Shown: piece by piece, positions 44,770 through 54,044 of the stretch
Position numbering within the stretch: the stretch's first letter is position 1
How the letters are laid out: each line of letters starts with the position of its first letter
Source of the DNA: G963677185 sp963677185
Lineage (GTDB): Bacteria > Bacillota > Syntrophomonadia > Syntrophomonadales > Syntrophomonadaceae
Assembly: GCA_963677185.1 (NCBI GenBank)
Contig: OY781889.1
Coordinates: 310,001 to 374,000, forward strand
DNA: 64,000 bases
Reading direction: 5' to 3'
Made by a program: the position numbers and the translations under genes
Notes under the pieces: model-generated
What the model saw: the letters and a program-made list of their open reading frames with translations, nothing else
Told to the model about the DNA's origin: nothing
Database searches by the model: none

Positions 44770-46122
44770 TTAATCTACTTTAATAAGCATGGCATCGCCC
44801 TGGGCATGTCCGGAACAAATTCCGGCTGCGCCATATCCGCCGCCGCGGCGAGCCAGTTCATAGCCCAGGGTCATCAGTATGCGGGCTCCGCTGGAACCAA
44901 TCGGATGGCCATAAGCTATGGCAGAACCGTTTACATTTACCTTCTGTTCCATATCATCCTTGCTCATGCCGAGGACCTTCATACAGCTAACGAGCACCAC
45001 TGCGGCAAAGGCTTCATTGGCTTCGACCAGCTTGAGGTCGGCTGCAGTAAGACCGTTTTGATCGAGCAGCTTTTTAATGGAGAGGCCTGGCACAGTCGCG
45101 ATATCTTTGGTGGGCTGTGAAACTTCGCCATAATCCAGCAGGGTGAAAAGGGGTTTCAGGCCCAGGGAATCGGCCTTTTCACGGCTCATGAGCATAACCG
45201 CGCTGCCGCCGTCGTTAACGCCCGGGGCGTTGCCGGCGGTTACACTGCCAGGTCCTCCGGTGACCGGACTCTTGTGGTTAAATACCGGGGGCAGCTTGGC
45301 CAGTGCTTCAATGGTGGTTCCAGGGCGCGGGCCTTCATCTTCAGTCATGACATCCTTGCCCCTCTTAATGGAAACAGGGAATATTTCGTCTTTCAGATTG
45401 CCGTTTTTCATGGCTTCCACGGCCCGGCTTTGAGACAGGTAAGCCCACCAGTCCATCAATTCCCTGGTGATGCCATATTCATCTGATACTTCGGAGCCAT
45501 GAATAGCCATATGGCGGTTGTAGAACGCATCCCACAGCCCGTCATAAACCATCAGGTCAACCAGATTGCCTTTGGGCATCCCCATCCGCTCTCCAAAGCG
45601 ATGATCCGGCAGTGCCCACGGGCAGTTGGACATGCTTTCCATACCACCGGCGATAACTATTTCGGCCCGGCCAACCTTTATAAGCTGCATACCCAGGTCG
45701 ATCGTCTTTATACCGGACGAGCATACCTTGTTAATGGTAATTGACGGAACTGATTCCGGCAGACCAGCCAGAAGGGTCGCCTGACGGCTGGGAACCTGGC
45801 CTGCACCGGCCGGAACAACTTCGCCCATGTATACGTAGTCAACATCTTCGCCTTTGACTTTGCCTTCAACTCTGCGCATTACTTCTTTAATAGCCAGGGC
45901 GCCAAGCTGTGGCGCATCATATTCTTTCAATTTTCCGTTGAAAACACCGTACGGAGTTCTGGCCGCAGCCACACATACGACGTCTCTAAGCTTGGCATAG
46001 GGATTATCCATCTTACGGCCCATGCCTTCGAAAGTGCATACCCTTTCACCATAGCCAGTGATCGCAACTGTTTTAGGGTAATCAGCCCTCTTCATATCTA
46101 GTTTCTGTACAAAATCCGACAT
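44770..46122 (-). CDS. Acetyl-CoA acetyltransferase (thiolase) with N-terminal extension
   Basis: 450 residues, about 50 more than usual. It cleaves acetoacetyl-CoA to two acetyl-CoA, the last step of butyrate oxidation. The nucleophile is in NKVCSSGIKTIDLG, the His in NGSAIAYGHPIGSSGARIL, and the second Cys in AAGICSGHAQGDAML (normally CIGGGQG, so a variant). Residues 1-45 (MKRADYPKTVAITGYGERVC) are an extra segment before the usual start VVCVAAARTPYG. AGGAGG precedes the ATG. First enzyme gene of the operon. Confidence 0.93.
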   Translation of the reverse strand: MSDFVQKLDMKRADYPKTVAITGYGERVCTFEGMGRKMDNPYAKLRDVVCVAAARTPYGVFNGKLKEYDAPQLGALAIKEVMRRVEGKVKGEDVDYVYMGEVVPAGAGQVPSRQATLLAGLPESVPSITINKVCSSGIKTIDLGMQLIKVGRAEIVIAGGMESMSNCPWALPDHRFGERMGMPKGNLVDLMVYDGLWDAFYNRHMAIHGSEVSDEYGITRELMDWWAYLSQSRAVEAMKNGNLKDEIFPVSIKRGKDVMTEDEGPRPGTTIEALAKLPPVFNHKSPVTGGPGSVTAGNAPGVNDGGSAVMLMSREKADSLGLKPLFTLLDYGEVSQPTKDIATVPGLSIKKLLDQNGLTAADLKLVEANEAFAAVVLVSCMKVLGMSKDDMEQKVNVNGSAIAYGHPIGSSGARILMTLGYELARRGGGYGAAGICSGHAQGDAMLIKVD

Positions 46123-46226
46123 AATTGAACCTCCTAGTTTCTAAATCATTTTTGCTACCGTTAATCGGCGTTTATAAACCTGGATTTCCCTCTCTCCCCA
46201 AAAAAATGCTTTTACCCCCCCTTTAT

Positions 46227-46266
46227 TAAATAAAATGCCCCATCAGAAATCCGACTCTGATGGGGC
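46227..46266 (-). terminator. Terminator between com-like ORF and thiolase
   Basis: GCCCCATCAGA/TCTGATGGGGC, perfect 11-bp stem, 8-base loop, then ATTTTATTTA on the minus strand. It lies 105 bp upstream of the thiolase start, downstream of the sigma-54 promoter, and could be a leader attenuator of the butyrate operon. Confidence 0.8.
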
Positions 46267-46326
46267 TCAAGGCTCTCAACACAGAACGCTCACATATCAT
46301 GTGAGTGGTTTTTGTCTATTCGTTTA

Positions 46327-46491
46327 TCATGTGCTCGCTGCTACCGGTTTTTCTGTTTCAGACTGGCGATAATTGATAATGTAGTGCAGAACATTAGTGT
46401 GACCACAACGAGGGCATTTGACTTCGAGCTTTACGAAGTTGTCATATTTGAGTAAAAGTTTCTGGCATTTTTTACACCTGAGGTCTATCAA
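46327..46491 (-). CDS. Com-like zinc-ribbon protein (54 aa)
   Basis: 54 residues from TTG 46491, behind a GAGGGG/TAGGA-type ribosome site. The sequence IDLRCKKCQKLLLKYDNFVKL with EVKCPRCGHTNVL has two CxxC pairs and closely follows the Com family, the zinc-finger translational activator of the mom gene in phage Mu. Here there is no phage around it. It is the first reading frame after the sigma-54 promoter and precedes a terminator and the butyrate operon, so an RNA-binding role in that leader is possible. That role is inference. Confidence 0.75.
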   Translation of the reverse strand: MIDLRCKKCQKLLLKYDNFVKLEVKCPRCGHTNVLHYIINYRQSETEKPVAAST

Positions 46492-46590
46492 GTCCTATCA
46501 CCCCTCTTGTCTGTGCCTCTGGCAGCATCCACTCATTTACCACTGCTTGCAATAACACAGAATGCGTATTATCTCTTGCCACTTTATATG

Positions 46591-46607
46591 TGCACATTCC
46601 GTGCCAA
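46591..46607 (-). promoter_or_regulatory. Sigma-54 promoter (-24/-12)
   Basis: TTGGCACGGAATGTGCA on the minus strand: -24 element TGGCAC and -12 element GTGCA, with the GG and GC dinucleotides 10 bases apart as required. It faces the com-like ORF and the butyrate operon, and a sigma-54 activator gene lies directly upstream. Confidence 0.7.
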
Positions 46608-46782
46608 CTTGATAAAAAAACATGATTGTTTTCAAAAACCGATTGCTGTGAATGAGATGCAAAAACAGATATAACAGGTTTCATGAGTGCTTATCGAGGC
46701 GCTTGTTTTTATTTTTACGAAGGCAAATGCGGACAAACGCAATGGGATTATTTGTTAATTAGATGATATAGCTGCCATATCC

Positions 46783-47014
46783 GTTGCGCCGCAGCAACAG
46801 TGCTTGGCGATATATTATGTCGATTCCTTGTTCTTGTTGCTTCTTTGCAACAGTTTTTGGTCTGTATTAGTCGACAGCATGTCAGGTTAAATTTATATCT
46901 TTGTGGATATGGCGCTGCTTGCTTGCTTAAGGCCTGTGGCAATTCCCTTCTTGTTTTTTCGACATACGCAGAGGGTTACCCCCGCTCATTTTCCTTTGTT
47001 GCTTTTACGCAACA
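46783..47014. promoter_or_regulatory. Three enhancer-like palindromes GTTGC-N6-GCAAC
   Basis: Identical inverted repeats with the same 6-base spacer at 46783-46798 (GTTGC-GCCGCA-GCAAC), 46835-46852 (TGTTGC-TTCTTT-GCAACA) and 46997-47014 (TGTTGC-TTTTAC-GCAACA). They stand 180-420 bp upstream of the sigma-54 promoter, the normal range for activator sites, and just downstream of the activator's own gene. Confidence 0.65.
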
Positions 47015-47034
47015 GCGCCTTTGTCTGGCCAGGT

Positions 47035-49125
47035 TCAGGATATGCCGTATTTCGCCGCTTTCCTGACTATTGTTGAGGCGTTGACCTTCAATTCTGCCGC
47101 CATTTCCCGCGTTGTTCTGTATTGCGCATATACTCTCTCTATCAGTTGCTTTTCTACGCTTTCAACAGCTTCCTGCAGCGGAACCATGCCGGTAACCAGT
47201 ATCGCCGCCGAAGATGAGCCCTTGGTTTCAGTTATAGCCCCAAAGCTGGGCAGATCTGAAACTTCAATAATATCTCCTGATACTACTACTACCATGCGCT
47301 CAATCAGGTTTTCCAATTCCCTGACATTGCCTGGCCAGTCATACTGCATAAAAACACGCAGCACTTCAGGATTAATCCTTTTAGAAATATGGTACTTCTT
47401 GTTAAACATATGCACGAAATGAGAAACCAGGCCGGGTATGTCCTCTTTCCGCTCGCGCAGGGGCGGAACGTGAAGCGGAACCACATTCAGCCGGTAGTAT
47501 AAATCCGCCCGGAATTTTCGCTCGTGCACCATTTGCAAAATATTGCGGTTGGTAGCGGCCAATACTCTGACATCGACCTGAAAGGATTCCGTGCCTCCGA
47601 TACGGGTGATTTCCTTGCCCTGCAGAAACCGCAGCAGCTTAACCTGAAGATTGTAGGGCAGATCACCGATTTCATCCAGGAAAATGGTGCCCCCATCAGA
47701 TACCTCAAAATATCCTGGCTTGCCGCCCTTTTTGGCTCCGGTGAAAGCGCCGGATTCATAGCCGAAGAGCTCTGATTCCAGCAGGTTGTCGGGAATGGCC
47801 CCACAATTCACTTTCAGAAACGGGCCGCTGCTGCGTCCGCTGTTGTTATGAATAACTTCAGCGATTAATTCTTTGCCTGTCCCTGACTCCCCGGTGATCA
47901 ACACCGTTGAGTCAACCCGGGCCAGGCGAGTGGCAGTATCCAGAAGCTCTTTCATTTTCGGAGAATTGATTACCATGTCGGTATTGGTATATTGCATGCG
48001 CATGGTGCGCAGCTGATGCTCGTAATGCTGGCTCAAACCCTGCATCTGCTCCAGCCGCTGTTTAAGATTATTCAATTCGGTAATATCGCGGATATTGCAG
48101 ACTACTCTGAAAATATTGCCTTTTTGGTCAAATATGGGGGTTCCTGTAGCCAGCGAAGTACGGCCAGCCTTGGTTTGCTGAATAATTGTAACCGGTTCCC
48201 TCTTTTTTAACACCAGTGAGCTAACGGACTCGGATACGATGCCTTCACTCTCAATTTTGTCAGTATACTTGCCCAGGAATTCGCTGCCGACTACACCGGA
48301 TATCATCTCAAAGGCCTTGTTAAGCCTGAGAGTCATCCCCTGTCCGTCGGTAATGTACAGCCCATCAAAGGATGATTCGATAATGGCATCCAGCTCCCGA
48401 TTCAGCTCCTTAACCGTCCGGAGCTCCTGGGAAAGCTTTTCAAATTCGTCGATATCCTGCAAAACTGCGACTGCGCCAACTATCTTGCCTTCATTAAATA
48501 TGGGGGTGCGATTCGATATATAGAATTTGCCGTGCAAGTCGATCTTCTCCAGCAGCTCAGCCTCGCCGGTTTGCATAACTTCGGGCAAACGGCTGGTCGG
48601 GAAAAAATCATTTATGTGCTTGCCGCGCACTTCTTCGGCAGTGAATCCCAGGCCGCGCTGGGCAGCCTGGTTAAATACATGCACTTCAGCCTTCTCGTCC
48701 ACTGAAACAATTAGGTTGTGAGTTGAGTTAAGAATCGCTTCCAGCTCCACCGATACAATCTGCAGCCGGTCAAAAAAGGTCCGGGCCAGGTCGGTGCGGG
48801 TAATCATTCCCACTACTTCTTCGTTATCGTCGATTACCGGAAATCGGCCTACTGTAGGGGTTAGCTTGACTTCGATCTCTTCATCGGGATGGCCGGACAA
48901 TATCTCCAGGGTCATAACCTCTTCGATAGGTGAATTGATGTCTCTGCCCTCGCAAAGAGCACGATATATATGACTCTTGGTAAACAAGCCCATAAGCTGG
49001 TTGTGCTCGTTCACTACTGGCGCTCCGTCGATGGATTTCTCTAAAAATATCCGGGTTGCTTCCTTGATGGTCATGCCGGGATAAAACAACACGGGATTCG
49101 GTTTCATTACGTCCTTTACCTTCAA
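47035..49125 (-). CDS. CBS-PAS sigma-54-dependent transcriptional activator
   Basis: 696 residues. Two CBS domains at the N-terminus (VKDVMKPNPVLFYPGMTIKEA and IEEVMTLEILSGHPDEEI) bind adenyl nucleotides or similar ligands. Two PAS domains follow (near ILNSTHNLIVSVDEKAEVHVF and IIESSFDGLYITDGQGMTL), then the sigma-54 AAA+ domain (GESGTGKELIAE, ESGAFTGAKKGG, DEIGDLPYNLQ) and a TyrR/Fis-like helix-turn-helix (TREMAAELKVNASTIVRKAAKYG). It is 0.4 kb upstream of a sigma-54 promoter facing the butyrate operon, with three palindromic sites between, so it very likely controls that operon, perhaps in response to energy state. Confidence 0.94.
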   Translation of the reverse strand: MKVKDVMKPNPVLFYPGMTIKEATRIFLEKSIDGAPVVNEHNQLMGLFTKSHIYRALCEGRDINSPIEEVMTLEILSGHPDEEIEVKLTPTVGRFPVIDDNEEVVGMITRTDLARTFFDRLQIVSVELEAILNSTHNLIVSVDEKAEVHVFNQAAQRGLGFTAEEVRGKHINDFFPTSRLPEVMQTGEAELLEKIDLHGKFYISNRTPIFNEGKIVGAVAVLQDIDEFEKLSQELRTVKELNRELDAIIESSFDGLYITDGQGMTLRLNKAFEMISGVVGSEFLGKYTDKIESEGIVSESVSSLVLKKREPVTIIQQTKAGRTSLATGTPIFDQKGNIFRVVCNIRDITELNNLKQRLEQMQGLSQHYEHQLRTMRMQYTNTDMVINSPKMKELLDTATRLARVDSTVLITGESGTGKELIAEVIHNNSGRSSGPFLKVNCGAIPDNLLESELFGYESGAFTGAKKGGKPGYFEVSDGGTIFLDEIGDLPYNLQVKLLRFLQGKEITRIGGTESFQVDVRVLAATNRNILQMVHERKFRADLYYRLNVVPLHVPPLRERKEDIPGLVSHFVHMFNKKYHISKRINPEVLRVFMQYDWPGNVRELENLIERMVVVVSGDIIEVSDLPSFGAITETKGSSSAAILVTGMVPLQEAVESVEKQLIERVYAQYRTTREMAAELKVNASTIVRKAAKYGIS

Positions 49126-49371
49126 GCCTTATCACCTCTTCTACTCAAAATAGCATAGGCAAGTCATACCGGCAAGGCCATTTTAGGCACAATCCGACAC
49201 AGAGCGACAAACGGCCGATTTGATGCTCTGGCACCAATGCTCTACACTTTATTTGCCGGACGGGTACTGTTGAGCGGGCATAACACACTTTCAGGACCGC
49301 AGTTCTGTGAAGCAGCCAGAATGTAAAGCTTGTACCGTCGTCTGCTGTTGGTTTTAAACCCGGCTATAGTG

Positions 49372-49400
49372 TTGACTTAAGAGTGTTGCTGTCATATTAT
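49372..49400 (+). promoter_or_regulatory. Sigma-70-type promoter of marR-MATE
   Basis: -35 TTGACT (49372-49377), 17-bp spacer, -10 TATTAT (49395-49400), 48 bp upstream of the marR start. Confidence 0.8.
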
Positions 49401-49431
49401 AGTTAGTATTCTAACTGTCTGTATTCTAACT
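49401..49431 (+). promoter_or_regulatory. Probable MarR operator
   Basis: AGTTAG-TATT-CTAACT inverted repeat (49401-49416) and a second GTATTCTAACT (49421-49431), directly after the -10 box. Position and symmetry suit autorepression by the MarR protein. Confidence 0.65.
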
Positions 49432-49447
49432 ATAAGGGAGCCATTTG

Positions 49448-49894
49448 ATGAAGCAACAGGACGCATTAGAACTGCACGAGCTGCTGTTCAGTTTTATAGG
49501 GCTTTTTCACGAACGGTGCATAACGGCGTTCCGCCGCCATGATAGCGCTTTGCCCGGTCTTAAGAAAAACCACTTTAAAATCCTGGGACAGCTCACTCAT
49601 CGCCAATCCCTCACTTCAAGCGAAATCGGACGTTTGCTCGATATTGAGAAAGGCAGCGTAACTGCCCTCATCGACCAGTTAGAAGCGCATGAACTGGTGA
49701 TCAGGCGCTATGATCCCTTTGACCGGCGCAAATCCCAAATATCTTTAAGTGAAGAGGGACAAAACGAAATGAAAAATATTGTTGATATGCATACCAGGGA
49801 ACTAGAAGTATTGTTCAGCTGCATCGAAGAGCAGGATCTGCAAAGGTTTCTCGAAAGCATGCGTTATTCCGTTGCTTTAATGAAAAATCTTTAG
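49448..49894 (+). CDS. MarR family transcriptional regulator
   Basis: 148 residues from ATG 49448, 7 bases after AGGGAG. Winged helix core: FKILGQLTHRQSLTSSEIGRLLDIEKGSVTALIDQLE with the wing VIRRYDPFDRRKSQISLSEEG. It is 11 bp ahead of a MATE exporter, and an inverted repeat overlaps the start of transcription, so it is probably a ligand-relieved repressor of the pair. Confidence 0.93.
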   Translation: MKQQDALELHELLFSFIGLFHERCITAFRRHDSALPGLKKNHFKILGQLTHRQSLTSSEIGRLLDIEKGSVTALIDQLEAHELVIRRYDPFDRRKSQISLSEEGQNEMKNIVDMHTRELEVLFSCIEEQDLQRFLESMRYSVALMKNL

Positions 49895-49905
49895 GAGCAG
49901 GCATC

Positions 49906-51318
49906 ATGAAAGCACATGAAGCTTTAGCCAAACAAAGTATAAACAAGCTGCTGTGGCAATTCTCATGGCCGGCTATAGTCGGGATGCTATGCATTGCACT
50001 TTACAGCGTAGTCGACCGGATTTTCGTCGGGCGCGGGGTCGGCAGCCTCGCCATCGCTGCTACTACCGTAGCCTTTCCCCTTATGGTCGTCCTCCTGGCC
50101 CTGTCGCTCCTGATAGGCGTGGGCGCGACCGCCCTTATATCAATCCGGCTGGGTGAAGGACGAAAGGAATCTGCCGAGATTATAATGGGCAATGCCGTTA
50201 CTATGCTGGTGCTGCTGCCTTTGCTGTTCTCGCTCGTCTACTTTGGCTTTTCGGAGGAAATACTGCAGTTATGCGGAGCCAGCAGCGATGTACTTCCCTA
50301 TGCTCGGGATTTCGTGCACATTATTATGCTGGGTTCTGTGGCCGGCAGCCTCAGTATGGGGATGAACAATTTTATCCGGGCTGAAGGCAACCCACTGCGA
50401 GCCATGTCCACCCAGATACTCGGAGCCATTATCAATGGAATTCTCAATTACATTTTTATATTTCACATGGGCATGGGTATAAAGGGTTCAGCCCTGGCTA
50501 CCGTGTTAGGACAACTGCTCTCCACCCTGTGGATATGCAGTTATTACTGGACCGGCAAGAGTCTCCTCAAGTTCCGGCTGCAAAATTTCAGGCCGCAGCT
50601 CCCGATCCTGATGAGCATCACTGCGATCGGCTTTGCCCCATTCGCCATGCAGCTGGCCAGCTGCATGCAGATGCTCATTTTGAATAAGACTATAATGGCC
50701 TACAGCGGAGACCTGGCTCTATCGGCGGTAGGGATTATGATGAGTATCGCCCCCCTTGTTTTTATGCCGATCCTGGGCATCAGCCAGGGAGCTCAACCTA
50801 TTATCGGGTATAATTATGGCGCACGGAAGCTGGACCGGGTCAAGGCGGCATTTAAAAAGGCTGTTATTGCCGGCAGTTCGGTTTCCCTGGCCGGCTTCCT
50901 GGTTATAATGCTGTTCCCGGAAGTGATAGCAGGAATGTTCTCCAGCGGGGATGTTATTCTGACCAGGATGACTTCAGAAGCTATGACCGTTTTTTTCAGC
51001 ATGTTCTTTGTGATCGGATTTCAAATCGTGGGATCGCAATATTTCCAGGCGGTTGGCAAACCCGGCCAGGCCGCTGTTTTGAGCCTTTCACGCCAGGTGC
51101 TGCTATTCATCCCGCTGCTGGTGATCCTCCCGGTCTTCTGGGGCATTGACGGAGTCTGGCGTTCAGCCCCAATCGCTGATGGTCTATCGGTCCTGATAAC
51201 GGCAGGCTTTGTCATGAATGAAATGAAGCGGCTTCCGAATGCTCCTCCATCACCGGCTCATAGCGACAAGCCCGAACCTGTCAATGTTACAATGGAGCCT
51301 TCGAATAATCCGGTTTAA
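49906..51318 (+). CDS. MATE family efflux transporter
   Basis: 470 residues with 12 predicted helices. MATE blocks: LLWQFSWPAIVGMLCIALYSVVDRIFVG, PLRAMSTQILGAIINGILNYIFIF, GISQGAQPIIGYNYGA and FFVIGFQIVGSQYFQAVGKP. Exports cationic drugs or metabolites with Na+ or H+. Starts 11 bp after marR behind AGGAGC. Confidence 0.93.
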   Translation: MKAHEALAKQSINKLLWQFSWPAIVGMLCIALYSVVDRIFVGRGVGSLAIAATTVAFPLMVVLLALSLLIGVGATALISIRLGEGRKESAEIIMGNAVTMLVLLPLLFSLVYFGFSEEILQLCGASSDVLPYARDFVHIIMLGSVAGSLSMGMNNFIRAEGNPLRAMSTQILGAIINGILNYIFIFHMGMGIKGSALATVLGQLLSTLWICSYYWTGKSLLKFRLQNFRPQLPILMSITAIGFAPFAMQLASCMQMLILNKTIMAYSGDLALSAVGIMMSIAPLVFMPILGISQGAQPIIGYNYGARKLDRVKAAFKKAVIAGSSVSLAGFLVIMLFPEVIAGMFSSGDVILTRMTSEAMTVFFSMFFVIGFQIVGSQYFQAVGKPGQAAVLSLSRQVLLFIPLLVILPVFWGIDGVWRSAPIADGLSVLITAGFVMNEMKRLPNAPPSPAHSDKPEPVNVTMEPSNNPV

Positions 51319-51325
51319 ATCAGCG

Positions 51326-51389
51326 AAATCCCAGGAATTTCAGGGACGTTCTTTGTTACACGGGGATGTCCCTGATATTCCTGGGATTT
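51326..51389. repeat. Inverted repeat between convergent MATE and RDD genes
   Basis: 22-bp arms AAATCCCAGGAATTTCAGGG-AC (51326-51347) against 51368-51389, one mismatch, 20-base loop. It contains AGGGACGTTCT, the motif shared with 29898-29979 and 57315-57410. Probably a bidirectional terminator. Confidence 0.85.
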
Positions 51390-51391
51390 AT

Positions 51392-52099
51392 TTACATGCG
51401 TTCGGGCACCCTGACGAAACCGCGCTCCAAGGAATACTCTTCCTTGACCACGTAGGTGTCGGCAAGGAGATCATGCAAGGCCAGGTGCCGGCGATTGAAA
51501 ATACTGATAATATAACCCAGAAATGTTCCGAAAAATTGGGATATCGTCCGTCCCAGTAGTTCCCTGAACAAAGCTGTGCCCCAGGTGATTGGCTGGCCGT
51601 CGCTCTGAATCACGGTGATACCCATGATCATCTTGCCCAGGGTCTGGCTGTAGAAACCGGTCATCAGGACAAAATATGCACAGCCCGTAAGCCCCAGGAA
51701 GATGAAATTTACAGTGAATACCTGGTTGAACCATCCACCGGGAGCAGCAAAGACGCTAAAAATATTAAATATAATGGCATTGAGCATCCCTATAACAATC
51801 AGATCGATAATAAAAGCCCAAAAGCGGCTGTTAACAGTCGCTAACTGCACTATAACCCCGGACTGGATTGCTGCAACCGATGCAGCGGCATGTTTATCCA
51901 ACTGCTGGCGAAGCTCAGCCCGCTGGACATCCGGGTTTTCCCGAACCGGTTCATAAACACGCGGTGCTTCTGACCTGGCTTCCCCAGAATCTGGCGGCTG
52001 TCCGTACTCTGCTGAAAAATAACCGCCGTTTTCCTTTTCTTCGCCGGCTTTTTCCTGGCGAATCATTTCGGTGCTGTTGTCTTCGTAATTATTCGTCAT
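51392..52099 (-). CDS. RDD family membrane protein
   Basis: 235 residues from ATG 52099 behind AAGGGGG. A 90-residue acidic, low-complexity cytoplasmic N-terminus is followed by an RDD domain with three helices (NSRFWAFIIDLIVIGMLNAI, TVNFIFLGLTGCAYFVLM, QTLGKMIMGITVIQ, RELLGRTISQFFG). RDD proteins have unclear transport or stress roles. It lies 13 bp after sppA, forming an operon with it. Confidence 0.88.
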   Translation of the reverse strand: MTNNYEDNSTEMIRQEKAGEEKENGGYFSAEYGQPPDSGEARSEAPRVYEPVRENPDVQRAELRQQLDKHAAASVAAIQSGVIVQLATVNSRFWAFIIDLIVIGMLNAIIFNIFSVFAAPGGWFNQVFTVNFIFLGLTGCAYFVLMTGFYSQTLGKMIMGITVIQSDGQPITWGTALFRELLGRTISQFFGTFLGYIISIFNRRHLALHDLLADTYVVKEEYSLERGFVRVPERM

Positions 52100-52112
52100 C
52101 GCACTAACCCCC

Positions 52113-53117
52113 TTACCAGGCTGGCATGTATAACATGCGGGGATAATCGTCGCGGCTGAAGGTTGCAAGACCCGGATCGGCATCCAGCCATTTTTGAATG
52201 GGATTAAGGCTGCTAAACAGGCTGCTGAAAGCGTTCATCGGGCTGGGTTCGAACATCAGGACATTGGGATTGGTAATTTCAGCATCTTTGGCAGCTTCGT
52301 CGATGGCATCCTGCAGAGTGCCAATCTGGTCTATGAGCCCAAGATCCCTGGCCTGGCTTGCCGTATAGAAGCGGCCATCCGCCAGAGGCAATACTTCTTC
52401 CTTGGTCATGCCCCGCCCTTCCATGACTGCTTGAACAAAGAAATAGTAGCTCTCCATCACCATATTTTGTATTATCTGCTTTTCAGCATCAGTGGGATCA
52501 CGCATAGGATTGAGGATATCCTTGAACTCTCCGGATTTGAAGGTCTGGTCTTTTATGCCGACCTTGTCTGCCAGCCCGCTCAAAGTATAAGTGCTCAATA
52601 TTACGCCAATCGAGCCGGTTAAGGTGTTGCGGTTGGCGAAGATCTGGTCAGCGGGCACTGAAATGTAGTAGGCGGCACTGGTGGCCATGCTGCCCATGTA
52701 TACTATCAGCGGTTTATTGTATTGTTTTTTCATATCCATCAAGAGGTTGAAGATTTCGTCGGCTTCGTAGGTTCCCCCTCCAGGGGAGTTGATATAAAGA
52801 ACCACCGCTTTGACATCGCTGCGTTCAAAAGCGGTTTTGATCATATCCACCACGGAGGACTGGCTGTATCCGCTGGTGGATGCATAACTGCCGGTGTCCT
52901 GATCTATCATAGTCCCTTCAATCCTGATAACGGCGATGTTGCCGCCTATACCCGGCTTATAAACCGTGCTCTGCCAGTTCTTATTGAAACTGAAGCTGCT
53001 CAGCATATCAGCAGAGGATTCATCCATGATGTCAGAACTCATTACAATTTCGGTCCCTACATAGACAAACAGCAGTGCAATAAATAGGCCTACGGCTATC
53101 CATCTTTTTGCAGACAT
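52113..53117 (-). CDS. sppA: Signal peptide peptidase SppA
   Basis: 334 residues from ATG 53117 behind GGGAG. An N-terminal anchor helix (WIAVGLFIALLFVYVG) precedes the S49 protease domain: SPGGGTYEADEIF, nucleophile Ser in YMGSMATSAAYYISVPADQIFA, TGSIGVI, and the general-base Lys in DQTFKSGEFKDIL. This short membrane-bound form degrades cleaved signal peptides. Upstream of the RDD gene on the same transcript. Confidence 0.94.
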   Translation of the reverse strand: MSAKRWIAVGLFIALLFVYVGTEIVMSSDIMDESSADMLSSFSFNKNWQSTVYKPGIGGNIAVIRIEGTMIDQDTGSYASTSGYSQSSVVDMIKTAFERSDVKAVVLYINSPGGGTYEADEIFNLLMDMKKQYNKPLIVYMGSMATSAAYYISVPADQIFANRNTLTGSIGVILSTYTLSGLADKVGIKDQTFKSGEFKDILNPMRDPTDAEKQIIQNMVMESYYFFVQAVMEGRGMTKEEVLPLADGRFYTASQARDLGLIDQIGTLQDAIDEAAKDAEITNPNVLMFEPSPMNAFSSLFSSLNPIQKWLDADPGLATFSRDDYPRMLYMPAW

Positions 53118-53505
53118 TTTTTTACTCCCTTCAGTAAATAATATTAGCATCTTGCTCGCCGTTGCCGGCGGCACATTCTCCAGAAGGCGTCCTGGCCTGC
53201 CCGGAACTGAAGACCTGTCGCCCCCGTCCTGTTATTGTAACATTTTATAGGCCGAAATACATAATCCTGGGAATTTTTAAGGCGAGCAATTCCAGGCAGA
53301 AAACCGCCTGGAAATTTTGTCGGCCCCGCCATACATTTTGTTGTATTTTGACGTATAATGTTTGAAATCGCGCCCAGTCATGGTATTATAAAAATAGGAA
53401 CTGCACCAGAGCCTGGTGCATTTTCCGTTTGCGGAATAACTATCCGGCAGCTTGCAGCAATACCATCATACTCCAGTTATTTAAGTGATCGAGGGGGTGA
53501 GCGTC

Positions 53506-53850
53506 ATGATACGCCACCAGATATTTTCCATCGCCAGGGCTGCCTGTCAACCTAATGATAGCGATAACTGCACGAGCGTAATTGAGCTGCTGGAAGATAT
53601 TGTTAACATTAGCTCCCGCTCGCTGAAAAGTCATATATTACTGGCCAACCGCTCCCTGGAGGTTCACACTGATCGGAAGCGTTTGGAATCAGCCCTGAGA
53701 GCAGACATGGACAGGCTGGATCACAACATCCGCAGGGTCAACGAACTGTGCCAGGCAATCGATTGCGATGACCTGGGAAGCATGGAAGCCGAGGAGTTCG
53801 CTGAACTATTCATGGTTGAGATCATCGCCAGCCGCAAGCAGATGTGCTAG
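53506..53850 (+). CDS. Hypothetical helical protein
   Basis: 114 residues from ATG 53506 behind GAGGGGG. Almost wholly alpha-helical and charged (LLEDIVNISSRSLKSHILLANRSLEVHTDRKRLESALRADMDRLDHNIRRV), with four cysteines. No family recognised. The following 190 bp have no gene. Confidence 0.6.
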   Translation: MIRHQIFSIARAACQPNDSDNCTSVIELLEDIVNISSRSLKSHILLANRSLEVHTDRKRLESALRADMDRLDHNIRRVNELCQAIDCDDLGSMEAEEFAELFMVEIIASRKQMC

Positions 53851-54044
53851 GCAGCCCAGATTACTGCAACACCCAAACCAGTTGAGAATACTAAAAGTTT
53901 CTCCTGGTTTTTTTTCGAGTATTAATGCTTCATTGAAAGGAATTCTGACGTCTAAATATATTAAGGAACCATCGCAATGCGGACAACATAACGGAAGGGG
54001 GAAGGGGACGGTTTTCCCTGACAGGGGGCCGGATTCCGCGAGAT

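Noticed and set aside
46472..46684. 70-codon ORF on the minus strand upstream of the com-like gene
   Set aside because: It contains the sigma-54 promoter, has no ribosome site and no known domain.
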